A stretch of DNA of 10,135 nucleotides from Lachnospiraceae bacterium UBA935. Its GTDB lineage: Bacteria > Bacillota > Clostridia > Lachnospirales > Lachnospiraceae. Each line of letters begins with the position of its first letter. The first letter of the stretch is position 1. Location of the stretch: positions 1 to 10,135 of the forward strand of contig DBDJ01000026.1 in the NCBI GenBank assembly GCA_002293525.1, written 5' to 3'. Below are positions 1 to 6,625 of this stretch, one piece after another. The notes beneath the pieces are model-generated. The model was not told the DNA's origin and made no database searches. It saw nothing but the letters and a program-made list of their open reading frames with translations. The translations under genes were made by a program, and so were the position numbers.

Positions 1-90
1 AATCACTCCCTCCTACTCGATTACCATAGCTTGCCGGATATTGCCCGAAATACCATAACACGACATCACATAGCAGAATATATTAGATTA

Positions 91-96
91 GGAGGT
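91..96 (+). promoter_or_regulatory. Shine-Dalgarno site that fixes the start of the C11 peptidase
   Basis: GGAGGT lies six bases before the ATG at 103, which is ideal spacing. The reading frame is open further upstream (an ATG-less extension via TTG at 31), but that stretch has no ribosome binding site and would put 24 polar residues in front of the signal peptide. The same local context (TAGATTAGGAG) precedes secA. No convincing promoter is visible in the 102 bases available before the gene. Confidence 0.85.
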
Positions 97-102
97 AATA
101 TT

Positions 103-2205
103 ATGTATTCTGCAGTGATAAAAGAAAGAAAGTACCAAAAGAAAAATCAAACCAGTGTTTTCCAGCTTGTTATCCTGCTTTGCGGTGCGATTATGTTCAC
201 AGCTTGCAGACCGCTGCCACAGCTTGATGCGAATCCTGCTGCCGGACGGTTCGGAAGCAACCGCGATATTATGGAAGAACGTTATGACAGTGGTGATAGC
301 TGGGCTTTTTACTGGTATCTATGCGGCAGCGACCTGGAATCACGCGGCGGATTCGGCACGGCGGATCTGGAAGAGATGTTAGAGGTAAAACTTCCGGAAA
401 ATATTAAGGTGGTCGTTGAGACCGGCGGCACCCTGAAATGGCAGAATAATATTGACGCAAAAAGTAACAGCCGTTATTTATATGACAGTGAAGGCTGGCG
501 GCTCCTGGAAAAGAATAGTACCGCCAATATGGGCGACAGTAACACGCTGGAAGGCTTTCTGCGGTTCTGTAACAGGAACTATCCGGCTGACCATAAGGCG
601 GTGATTTTATGGGATCATGGCGGCGGAAGTACGGCGGGCGTGGTATTTGATGAGAGGTTTAACTATGATTCGTTAAGCCTGCCGGAAATACGCAAGGCCT
701 TTGAAGCGGTCAATGTTCCGTCGCCGGAAGCGCCGCCTTATGAGTTGATCGGATTTGATGCTTGTCTGATGTCTACGGTGGATATGGTGGCGGCATTAAA
801 TGGTTTTGGCCGTTTTATGGTGGCGTCACAGGAGTCAGAGCCGGCCAGCGGCTGGGACTATGTAGCACTTTTTCAAGCCGTGGCTGACGATGCCGGCATG
901 AATGGGGCCAAGCTGGGCATGAAAATCTGCGACTCCTTTTATGCTGCCTGTGAGAAAAACGGCGCAGCCAAGACCGCCACACTGTCCGTGACGGACCTCA
1001 GCTGCGCCGACGCGCTGAAAACGGCATATGACAATGTCGGGGCCGAAGCACTGATGAAGGCCTGCATTACCCCCGATTATATTACGAAGTTCGGACGGGC
1101 AGCCAGAGCGGCGGAAAGCTATGAACCGAATAATCCGCAGGAGGGATTTACCAATATGGTGGATTTGGCGGATCTGATGAGGAAATGCCAGGAGGGAGCC
1201 TTGCTGCCGGAGTACGGGGAGGCGCTTCTGGACGTCCTGGAGGAAAGTGTGCTATATCGGGTTGCCGGTCCGTACCGCGACAGATCCGGCGGGCTTTCCT
1301 GTTATTACAGCTACGACAGCAGTTACCGGGATTTTGCTGCTTTTGAAGCATTGGAAAAGAATAGTCCGTTTTACTGGTTTTACGAATATTCCATTACCGG
1401 CGACCTGTCTCAGGAAGGGCAGGAGATCCTGCAGTCATGGGTGGCCGTCGCACCGGAAGCGGCTGACTGGGTGCCGCGGATCGTCATTCCCGGAGAAGTG
1501 GAAATCCCGGTAGCAAGTGACCTGAATAATTATCCGGTTTCCATCTCGGACACCGGCTATGCCGTATTGGAACTGGGAGCGGCCTATGCCGGGAAACTGG
1601 TTGACGTGTATTGCAGCCTGGCGTACTATTATGAGGCAGAAGATCTGATTGTTTTTCTCGGCATGGACAATGACCTGATCAGGGACTGGGAAAAAGGCAG
1701 TTTTACCGACAATTTCCGGGGCGTGTGGGGAAGCATCGATGGCGTGCCGGTATATATGGATATTATCGATGTGGATGAGGATTATCATCTTTGTGCGGTT
1801 CCTGTCCTGTTAAACGGCGAAGAGTACTCGCTGAGGGTCAGTTATTCTTTTGAAACCCAGGGATTTGAGATCCTGGGTGCCAGAAAAGGCCTGGATCAAA
1901 ACGGAATGTCGGATAAGCAGCTGCGCCAGCTGGTTCCCGGCGACATGGTTGAACCGGTATACTATATGCTTCAAAGTGAGAGCTATATTTTTGAAGAAGT
2001 GGTGTTTGATCAAATCATCGTAACAGAAGAGACCGGATTTGCGGAAGCAGATCTGGGTGACGGGACATTTTATTATATGTTCGAGATGGTCGATGTTCAG
2101 AATAACAGTTATTTTTCCGAGGTGGTAAAGTTCGAGGTTTCAGGAGAGGATATCGATATTGTGACCTCCGAAACAGAAACATCCGGTGCAGCAACGGTTC
2201 CATGA
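103..2205 (+). CDS. Secreted clostripain-family (peptidase C11) cysteine protease, probable lipoprotein
   Basis: The 700-residue protein starts at ATG 103 behind a strong GGAGGT. Residues 1-16 are basic, a hydrophobic stretch follows (about 19-33), and FTAC at 32-35 is a slightly atypical lipobox with Cys35 as the likely lipidated residue; export and outer-membrane-leaflet anchoring are inferred. The C11 domain begins near residue 65 (WAFYWYLCGSDLES). LWDHGGG gives the catalytic His172 and GFDACLMS the catalytic Cys221. In characterised C11 enzymes the Asp two residues before the Cys (here Asp219) lines the S1 pocket and favours cleavage after Arg or Lys. The last 250 or so residues look beta-rich and lack a motif I recognise; they may be a binding or propeptide-like domain. 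Substrate is unknown. The gene converges on the envelope operon and overlaps its last gene by 97 bp. Family assignment is firm; the lipoprotein call is moderate. Confidence 0.88.
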   Translation: MYSAVIKERKYQKKNQTSVFQLVILLCGAIMFTACRPLPQLDANPAAGRFGSNRDIMEERYDSGDSWAFYWYLCGSDLESRGGFGTADLEEMLEVKLPENIKVVVETGGTLKWQNNIDAKSNSRYLYDSEGWRLLEKNSTANMGDSNTLEGFLRFCNRNYPADHKAVILWDHGGGSTAGVVFDERFNYDSLSLPEIRKAFEAVNVPSPEAPPYELIGFDACLMSTVDMVAALNGFGRFMVASQESEPASGWDYVALFQAVADDAGMNGAKLGMKICDSFYAACEKNGAAKTATLSVTDLSCADALKTAYDNVGAEALMKACITPDYITKFGRAARAAESYEPNNPQEGFTNMVDLADLMRKCQEGALLPEYGEALLDVLEESVLYRVAGPYRDRSGGLSCYYSYDSSYRDFAAFEALEKNSPFYWFYEYSITGDLSQEGQEILQSWVAVAPEAADWVPRIVIPGEVEIPVASDLNNYPVSISDTGYAVLELGAAYAGKLVDVYCSLAYYYEAEDLIVFLGMDNDLIRDWEKGSFTDNFRGVWGSIDGVPVYMDIIDVDEDYHLCAVPVLLNGEEYSLRVSYSFETQGFEILGARKGLDQNGMSDKQLRQLVPGDMVEPVYYMLQSESYIFEEVVFDQIIVTEETGFAEADLGDGTFYYMFEMVDVQNNSYFSEVVKFEVSGEDIDIVTSETETSGAATVP
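2109..2205. other. 97-bp convergent (tail-to-tail) coding overlap
   Basis: The plus-strand peptidase stop (TGA, 2203-2205) lies inside the minus-strand SGNH gene, whose stop is at 2111-2109. Both frames are open through the whole overlap. The shared DNA encodes the last 31 residues of the peptidase side and the last 31 residues (His389 onward) of the SGNH protein. The latter are a Ser/Thr/Val-rich tail beyond the catalytic DGVH motif. No intrinsic terminator is visible between or just beyond the two genes, so read-through antisense transcripts in both directions are plausible. Confidence 0.85.
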
Positions 2206-3368
2206 GCCAGCAAGAACTGCTTATATTCTTCAATATAGGAACCCAGCAGATGGACGCCGTCATGGGAATAGTCAGCATGGAGATTTCCTTCTTCATCACA
2301 CATTACTTCGTTGACATCGATATAAAAAACATGCTGATTATCTGCCAGGGTCGCGATCGCCCGGTTACGGGCTTCGATATTACTGTTATTATAGATGGGA
2401 TCCCCGTCGCTTTTTTCCTTGGAAACCTTCATGACTGCCTGCAAAATGATAATGGCGTCCGGCTCAGCCTCCCGCAGTTTATTGACCACAGCGCGGTAGG
2501 ATTCCGTAAAGTCCTCCGTGGTTCCTCTGCCCAGTTCATTGATGCCGACGGACAGATAAATCTTGGCATAGTCCTTATTTTGCAGGAGATCTTCCATATT
2601 CCCGCTGTCTCCGATATCACCGTCGAAGATCTTATGAACGGTCAGCGCCGTGGCGCACATAAAATCGCCGTGTTCCGAAATACTGCTGTAATCGCGGAGG
2701 CCGACCGTACGGGAATCGCCGATAAAAAGAGCATCGTTAAAATAGTTCTCATCTACTGTCGCAAATTCGTATGCTCCGGCACGTTCGACGCCGGCAGTGC
2801 CATAGATATCTACGGAAATATGATTCTGTGCCTCTTCCTTCGTCGTGCTTCTCAGGGGTTTGATTTCCGCAGTTTCGGTAACGGAATCCAATCCGGTCAT
2901 CGGTTCGGAATCATTTGCTTCTGTCCCGTCATCAGCTTCGCTATTGATTCCTGCTTCCGTTCCGCCATTTATTTCCGCCCCGGCCTTTTCTTCAAAGGCC
3001 GGATCGGAGCGGAGCATAGAATAGGCTAACGAAGTGTCTGAAGCCTGATTGACAGGAATGTTTTTTTCTTCCGTCAAGTCTTGATCATATTCGGGTTCGG
3101 CCGGCAAGGAAGCCAGATACGCTTCTTCATCAGCCGCCAAAGCCGACACCGGCAATGTTTCTTCGACAGGCGGTGCAAAAAAAATCATCCAAGGGTACCG
3201 GTCTTCATTGACACCTTGAAATATCAGGGCCAGCGCCGGCATTTTTGAATAATGATAGGGCTGCTCCCGATAGATATTATTTTTACCGACAAATGCGACA
3301 ATTGTCAGGAGGAGTGCGGATCCGGTTATCAGTAACAGCATGGGGGCTTTATTTAAGATGGTTTTCAT
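2109..3368 (-). CDS. Membrane-anchored SGNH/GDSL hydrolase-like protein, likely O-acyltransferase partner of the MBOAT
   Basis: The 419-residue protein begins at ATG 3368, preceded by AGGAGA seven bases upstream. Residues 8-27 form one hydrophobic anchor, so the rest should be extracytoplasmic. Residues 65-185 are an acidic, low-complexity linker with GTEA-like repeats (about 136-151). The SGNH domain spans roughly 209-387: FIGDSR gives the nucleophile Ser219, GINELGR gives Asn277, and DGVH gives Asp370 and His373, so the full Ser-Asp-His set and the block III Asn are present. In PatB, AlgJ/AlgX and DltD, such proteins act outside the membrane with an MBOAT partner. The MBOAT gene directly upstream suggests this one transfers or removes acetyl (or other acyl) groups on an envelope polymer. 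A stand-alone esterase is the alternative. The C-terminal 31 residues overlap the convergent peptidase gene. The gap to the MBOAT gene is 106 bp. Confidence 0.82.
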   Translation of the reverse strand: MKTILNKAPMLLLITGSALLLTIVAFVGKNNIYREQPYHYSKMPALALIFQGVNEDRYPWMIFFAPPVEETLPVSALAADEEAYLASLPAEPEYDQDLTEEKNIPVNQASDTSLAYSMLRSDPAFEEKAGAEINGGTEAGINSEADDGTEANDSEPMTGLDSVTETAEIKPLRSTTKEEAQNHISVDIYGTAGVERAGAYEFATVDENYFNDALFIGDSRTVGLRDYSSISEHGDFMCATALTVHKIFDGDIGDSGNMEDLLQNKDYAKIYLSVGINELGRGTTEDFTESYRAVVNKLREAEPDAIIILQAVMKVSKEKSDGDPIYNNSNIEARNRAIATLADNQHVFYIDVNEVMCDEEGNLHADYSHDGVHLLGSYIEEYKQFLLAHGTVAAPDVSVSEVTISISSPETSNFTTSEK

Positions 3369-3429
3369 TTGTCTCTCCTAATTTCAATAGTGTGAGTGTT
3401 GGTAAGCTAGTAATTCAGTTTTGTTTCAT

Positions 3430-3445
3430 AATTCATAAATGAATT
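3430..3445. repeat. AT-rich inverted repeat between the MBOAT and SGNH genes
   Basis: AATTCAT and ATGAATT form a perfect 7-bp palindrome with a two-base centre. It lies about 30 bp past the MBOAT stop on the minus strand. The stem is weak and no U-run follows, so it is not a convincing terminator. It could be an mRNA processing site, an operator half-site pair, or chance in AT-rich sequence. The remaining spacer to 3369 holds only the SGNH ribosome binding site. Confidence 0.4.
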
Positions 3446-3489
3446 CTAAAATCAAGATATTAGTAATCAAGATATTAAAAATTAAGATA
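3445..3489 (-). repeat. Three tandem 15-bp repeats spanning the MBOAT stop codon
   Basis: Reading the minus strand, the repeats are TATCTTAATTTTTAA (3489-3475), TATCTTGATTACTAA (3474-3460) and TATCTTGATTTTAGA (3459-3445). Because the period is five codons, each unit stays in frame. The first encodes Tyr-Leu-Asn-Phe-stop, the true C-terminus of the MBOAT protein. The second would encode Tyr-Leu-Asp-Tyr-stop and the third Tyr-Leu-Asp-Phe-Arg. This looks like duplication of the last five codons, stop included, and provides a back-up stop 15 bases on. Confidence 0.85.
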
Positions 3490-4803
3490 TACAAAAGGAT
3501 TTCCTTCCTGACTGACAATAAAGTAAATGCTGGACCAGAATATTGCCAGTAAGGAGAGGATGATCCCGGCATTTCGCTTGTGCTTCTGATAGTAGTTATA
3601 GACCCAGGGCAGACACAACAGGATCCCGACGATAAGCAGGATTCCATAATTCTGCAGACAGGCCAGATAATCATTTTGGTTTACATAACTCGAAGCTACG
3701 CCAAGGAAGGGAAAAAGCCTGCTAAAATATACGGCCAGCTGACCTAAGTCTTTAATCGCAAAAACAATCCATGTTAAAGGGATGACCAGTATCATGTAAA
3801 GATTGCCGATCAGGGGAAGACGCTGCAGCAATTTGCCGATCCACAGTTTTTCGATGACGATCAGGCTTCCCAATATGCCCCCCCAGATTATGTAGTTAAG
3901 GCCGCTGCCATGCCAGATTCCCGTCAGAAGCCATACGGCGGCCAGATTGAAGACCAGCCGCCCGCGCCCAGCCCGGCGGCCGCCTAAGGGAATATAGACA
4001 TAGTCCCGGAACCAGCTGCCCAGGGTCATATGCCAGCGACGGTAAAATTCACTGACCGACCTTGCCGCATAAGGATGGTCAAAATTGCGGATAAATTCAA
4101 AACCCGCCATCATGCCGATACCCGCTGCCATGAGTGAATAGCCCCAGAAATCAAAATACAGCTGCAGGGAGTATGCCATCATGCCCAGCCATGCCATTGG
4201 GGTGGAGATACTGGCAAAACCGACAGTCTGGATGTCGTTCCATAGAATAACCAGCCGGTCGGCCAGCAATATTTTCATCCCCAGCCCTAAAATAAAATAT
4301 TTGATTCCGTCTTCGATATTTTTTAGCCGGTACTCTCTGGGATAATCAAATTCACCGTCGCCGTACCGCATGATCGGGCCGGAAAGTACCTGCGGAAACA
4401 TGCAGAAATACAGGGAAACATCCCTGAAACCCGGCTTTTCCCGGATTTCTCCCCGCAGCAGGTCGGCTTGGTACGAAATCATCCGGAACAGATAAAAGCT
4501 GATTCCCAGGGGCAGCAGGCGGCTGTCGACAGCAATGCTCAATCCCTTGAATGTGACCAGAAGAAGCACGTCTAAAGCAATAGCAGTGACTAATACATAT
4601 TTTTTGCGCGGATTCCTGCCCATAAGATAATTGACCACAGTGGCCGCCATTAGCAAAGGCAGGAACGTAAGCTCACCGAAGCCATAGAAAATAAAGCTGG
4701 CAAGCAATAAGACTGTCTCGCGGAACCGTTTTGGTACTATATAAAATACTAACAGAAAAATCGGTAAAAATCTAAATATAAATTCCATTCCCGTAAAACT
4801 CAT
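3475..4803 (-). CDS. MBOAT-family membrane O-acyltransferase (AlgI/DltB/PatA type)
   Basis: The 442-residue polytopic membrane protein starts MSFTGMEFIFRFLPIFLL, typical of MBOAT N-termini. I place the start at 4803 because GGGGGA lies five bases before it. The longer frame from 4842 has no ribosome binding site and begins four bases after a hairpin. Family signatures are FYRRWHMTLGSWFRDYVYIPLGG-like sequence (about 254-275, with His258) and LLTGIWHGSG, which carries the invariant catalytic His298 in a membrane segment. About ten or more hydrophobic segments are spread along the chain. MBOAT proteins of this class pass acyl groups, usually acetyl from a cytoplasmic donor, across the membrane to an extracellular SGNH partner, here the next gene. 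The preceding amidase-deacetylase gene points to peptidoglycan or an associated polymer as target, but alanylation (DltB) has other partner genes (dltA, dltC) that are absent here. The stop lies in a 15-bp tandem repeat. Confidence 0.88.
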   Translation of the reverse strand: MSFTGMEFIFRFLPIFLLVFYIVPKRFRETVLLLASFIFYGFGELTFLPLLMAATVVNYLMGRNPRKKYVLVTAIALDVLLLVTFKGLSIAVDSRLLPLGISFYLFRMISYQADLLRGEIREKPGFRDVSLYFCMFPQVLSGPIMRYGDGEFDYPREYRLKNIEDGIKYFILGLGMKILLADRLVILWNDIQTVGFASISTPMAWLGMMAYSLQLYFDFWGYSLMAAGIGMMAGFEFIRNFDHPYAARSVSEFYRRWHMTLGSWFRDYVYIPLGGRRAGRGRLVFNLAAVWLLTGIWHGSGLNYIIWGGILGSLIVIEKLWIGKLLQRLPLIGNLYMILVIPLTWIVFAIKDLGQLAVYFSRLFPFLGVASSYVNQNDYLACLQNYGILLIVGILLCLPWVYNYYQKHKRNAGIILSLLAIFWSSIYFIVSQEGNPFVYLNF

Positions 4804-4807
4804 GTCA

Positions 4808-4813
4808 TCCCCC
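4808..4813 (-). promoter_or_regulatory. Ribosome binding site deciding the MBOAT start
   Basis: On the minus strand GGGGGA sits five bases before the ATG at 4803. The in-frame ATGs at 4842 and 4821 lack any purine-rich site at suitable distance, and the ATG at 4791 has only a weak GGGA. This supports a 442-residue protein whose N-terminus matches other MBOAT proteins. Confidence 0.65.
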
Positions 4814-4846
4814 AAGTTCATCGGTTTATCGCTTACTTGCATATTG

Positions 4847-4868
4847 AGGAAACGCTGATGCGTTTCCT
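4847..4868 (-). other. Intercistronic stem-loop after the amidase-deacetylase stop codon
   Basis: AGGAAACGC and GCGTTTCCT form a perfect 9-bp stem with an ATCA loop. The 5' arm starts with the last base of the TAA stop (4870-4868). No U-run follows (the next bases are CAATATGCAA), so it is not a standard intrinsic terminator. It may protect or cleave the mRNA, or lower downstream expression. It also makes the upstream ATG at 4842 an unlikely start. Confidence 0.65.
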
Positions 4869-6319
4869 TAGAATTGGATCGGCTTCACTTCTGTCGTCAG
4901 TACATCCATACGGTATTCCGGAAACTGATTCAGCAGTTCTTCCAGACATAAAACCGTATTATCTACGGTATCATGTGCCAAAAAGACAATTTTTTTTCTC
5001 CCCAGGGTGCTGGATACCCCCATCTCAATCAGATTCTCCGGCAGAACCTCACGATTCAGGGCATCTTCCAAGCCGGCGTTCCAATCAAAGTAAACATAGC
5101 CTTTGGCAGTCATGGTATCGACAATGTCATCATGCACTGGTTTATTGTAGGCATTAATGCTTCCGCCGGGAAAGCGGAACAAATTCGTTGTGGTTCCAGT
5201 GACTTCCAGAACGGTCTGTCTGGCATTTTCAAAATCTTCGAGATAACTCTCGGCACTTTGATAAAGATTGCCGTAATCATGGACGTCGCAGTGGATGCCG
5301 ATCGCATGGCCTTCGGCGACAATCCTTCTGGTGATGTCCGGATATTTACGGACGTATTCGCCGATGACAAAAAAGGTTGCCTTGACGTTGTTATCCTTTA
5401 AAATATCCAATATCTTTTCGGTATTTTCACCGTCAGGCCCGTCGTCAAACGTCAGGTACATAGTCTTGGGTTCACAGAATGATTTGATCCCCTGAGCAAG
5501 GCCGTCCGCAAGCTGATTCTGATATTCTGGATCAAGCAGCTTTTCCCGCTCCAGGCGGTTGGATAAGAAGCCGGTTTCGATCAGACAGGAAGGCATAGCG
5601 GTGTTGTTCGTCACATAAAACTCCGATTCTTCCCATAAGTTTCTGGCATTTGCCCCGGTGCTTTCGACCGTCCGCTGACTGATGATCTGTGCCAGCCGTT
5701 TGCTGTCCCGGGCAGAATCATCGCCCTGATACCAGACCTCGATGCCGGCAGCATCCGTGCCTTCATAGGCATTCTGGTGGATGCTGACAAAGGCATCGCC
5801 TTGATAATAATTAGCTTTTTCCACCCGTTCTTCTACAGTCATATCGACATCTTCGGAACGGGTCACAATAACCTGATAGCCTTCCTCTGTCAGTTTGGTT
5901 TCTAACAAATTGGCAATTTCTAAGTTAATATCTTTTTCGGCTATTCCGTCCCTGATACAGCCGCTGTCGGCCCCGCCGTGTCCCGGATCCAAAATGATCC
6001 GCGGAACGCCGGGGATACTTGGGATGGCTTCATAAGGCGGTTCGGGGACGACAGCGGCGGCTTCTTTTTTGGTTTCGGCCGGGGCTTCCGTGATGGCCGG
6101 TATTGCGATGGCAGTTTCCGCTGTCATGGCCGGAGCGACAGGCAAGCTGGCCGTTTTCAGCCAATACAGGATGCCGGATATTGCCGTTAGGATAAGGGTT
6201 ACCGTGAGGGCGGCAGCAACAAAAGTATGTAATCGATTATGGCGGTTTTTTAGCCGGTAGTCCTTGATGGCGGCTCCCATGGAATGATCCGGATAAAATG
6301 CCGGTATGCTTTTGTTCAT
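4868..6319 (-). CDS. Membrane-anchored N-acetylmuramoyl-L-alanine amidase fused to a polysaccharide deacetylase
   Basis: The 483-residue protein starts at ATG 6319, six bases after GGAGGT. A cytoplasmic basic segment leads to one membrane helix (about 32-53), then an Ala/Pro/Glu-rich linker (55-104). The Amidase_3 domain (about 105-282) has all four expected residues: His114 in DPGHGG, Glu128 in AEKD, His181 in SIHQN and Glu248 in LIETGFLSN. It should cut the MurNAc-L-Ala bond using zinc. The NodB/CE4 domain (about 286-478) has TFDDGP (Asp292, Asp293), His343 and His347 in HCDVH, RFPGGS (Arg382), FDW (411-413) and LAHDT (His449), so the metal site and catalytic set look complete. It should remove N-acetyl groups from GlcNAc or MurNAc. 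Both halves appear active. The gene leads an operon with the MBOAT and SGNH genes. The amidase half could instead be a targeting module, but its intact site argues against that. Confidence 0.9.
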   Translation of the reverse strand: MNKSIPAFYPDHSMGAAIKDYRLKNRHNRLHTFVAAALTVTLILTAISGILYWLKTASLPVAPAMTAETAIAIPAITEAPAETKKEAAAVVPEPPYEAIPSIPGVPRIILDPGHGGADSGCIRDGIAEKDINLEIANLLETKLTEEGYQVIVTRSEDVDMTVEERVEKANYYQGDAFVSIHQNAYEGTDAAGIEVWYQGDDSARDSKRLAQIISQRTVESTGANARNLWEESEFYVTNNTAMPSCLIETGFLSNRLEREKLLDPEYQNQLADGLAQGIKSFCEPKTMYLTFDDGPDGENTEKILDILKDNNVKATFFVIGEYVRKYPDITRRIVAEGHAIGIHCDVHDYGNLYQSAESYLEDFENARQTVLEVTGTTTNLFRFPGGSINAYNKPVHDDIVDTMTAKGYVYFDWNAGLEDALNREVLPENLIEMGVSSTLGRKKIVFLAHDTVDNTVLCLEELLNQFPEYRMDVLTTEVKPIQF

Positions 6320-6388
6320 CTGCTGACCTCCGTTGTTGCTGCTGTATAATTCTCTCGAATACTGTCGATTTCTAGATTACACAAATGC

Positions 6389-6450
6389 TGCATCAAAAGG
6401 TCATCTTTTTTGTATCAGATTAACATATTAGTTGCATCAGATTTGCATCA
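6389..6450. repeat. Helically phased TGCATCA-like direct repeats (candidate operator array)
   Basis: On the plus strand TGCATCA starts at 6389, TGTATCA at 6411, TGCATCA at 6433 and TGCATCA at 6444. The steps are 22, 22 and 11 bp, all multiples of 11. The skipped 11-bp register at 6400 keeps CATC (6402-6405) and the one at 6422 keeps CAT. Two of the copies extend to ATCAGAT. The array lies 70-131 bp before the start of the amidase-deacetylase gene and 79 bp before the secA -35 box. Direct repeats at 11-bp period are typical of binding sites for OmpR/PhoB-family response regulators; that identity is inference. Confidence 0.6.
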
Positions 6451-6528
6451 ATTCATTTACGGTATTTTTACATTAATCGGATTTTTTAATATGTCTGTAA
6501 ATTAATGTTCCTGATAAGAGTCAAAAGG

Positions 6529-6557
6529 TTGAATATGAACCATAAATCTGTTAAAAT
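6529..6557 (+). promoter_or_regulatory. Sigma-A-type promoter of secA
   Basis: TTGAAT (6529-6534) and TAAAAT (6552-6557) are separated by exactly 17 bp. A TG one base before the -10 (6549-6550) makes an extended -10. Transcription would start near 6564 and leave a leader of about 60 bases to the ATG. A second TATAAT at 6596-6601 has no -35 and lies too near the start codon to be preferred. Confidence 0.75.
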
Positions 6558-6625
6558 AGGTTTTGTGGTTTTTCTTTTAGAAAATATCTTACCGATATAA
6601 TAGATGCAATAGATTAGGAGACGTC

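Larger units (their letters stand above)
6320..6625. other. 306-bp divergent intergenic region between the envelope operon and secA
   Basis: This AT-rich gap contains the two ribosome binding sites, the secA promoter (6529-6557) and the phased direct repeats (6389-6450). For the minus-strand operon I see no complete sigma-A promoter. The best -10 candidate is TAATCT (6379-6374), just downstream of the repeats on that strand, with no matching -35, which would fit an activator-dependent promoter. A second candidate, TAATAT (6430-6425), has TTGATG only 15 bp upstream. No small ORF, tRNA or terminator was recognised. Confidence 0.6.

Noticed and set aside
55..84. Promoter-like ATAACA and TATATT before the peptidase gene
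   Set aside because: The implied transcription start would fall on the ribosome binding site, so it cannot be the normal promoter.
2202..3029. Plus-strand open frame of 275 codons beginning at the end of the peptidase gene
   Set aside because: It lies opposite the SGNH gene, whose catalytic motifs prove the minus strand is coding; its ATG overlaps the peptidase stop only by chance and has no ribosome binding site.
4804..4842. Thirteen-residue N-terminal extension of the MBOAT protein
   Set aside because: No Shine-Dalgarno site precedes ATG 4842, a hairpin ends four bases before it, and the extension is not typical of MBOAT N-termini.
4837..5401. Plus-strand open frames opposite the deacetylase domain
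   Set aside because: They are shadows of the NodB domain, with no ribosome binding site and no recognisable motif.
33..6185. GCCGGATATTGCC present both near 33-45 and near 6173-6185
   Set aside because: A 13-base match, one copy inside the amidase coding sequence; no surrounding similarity, so treated as chance.
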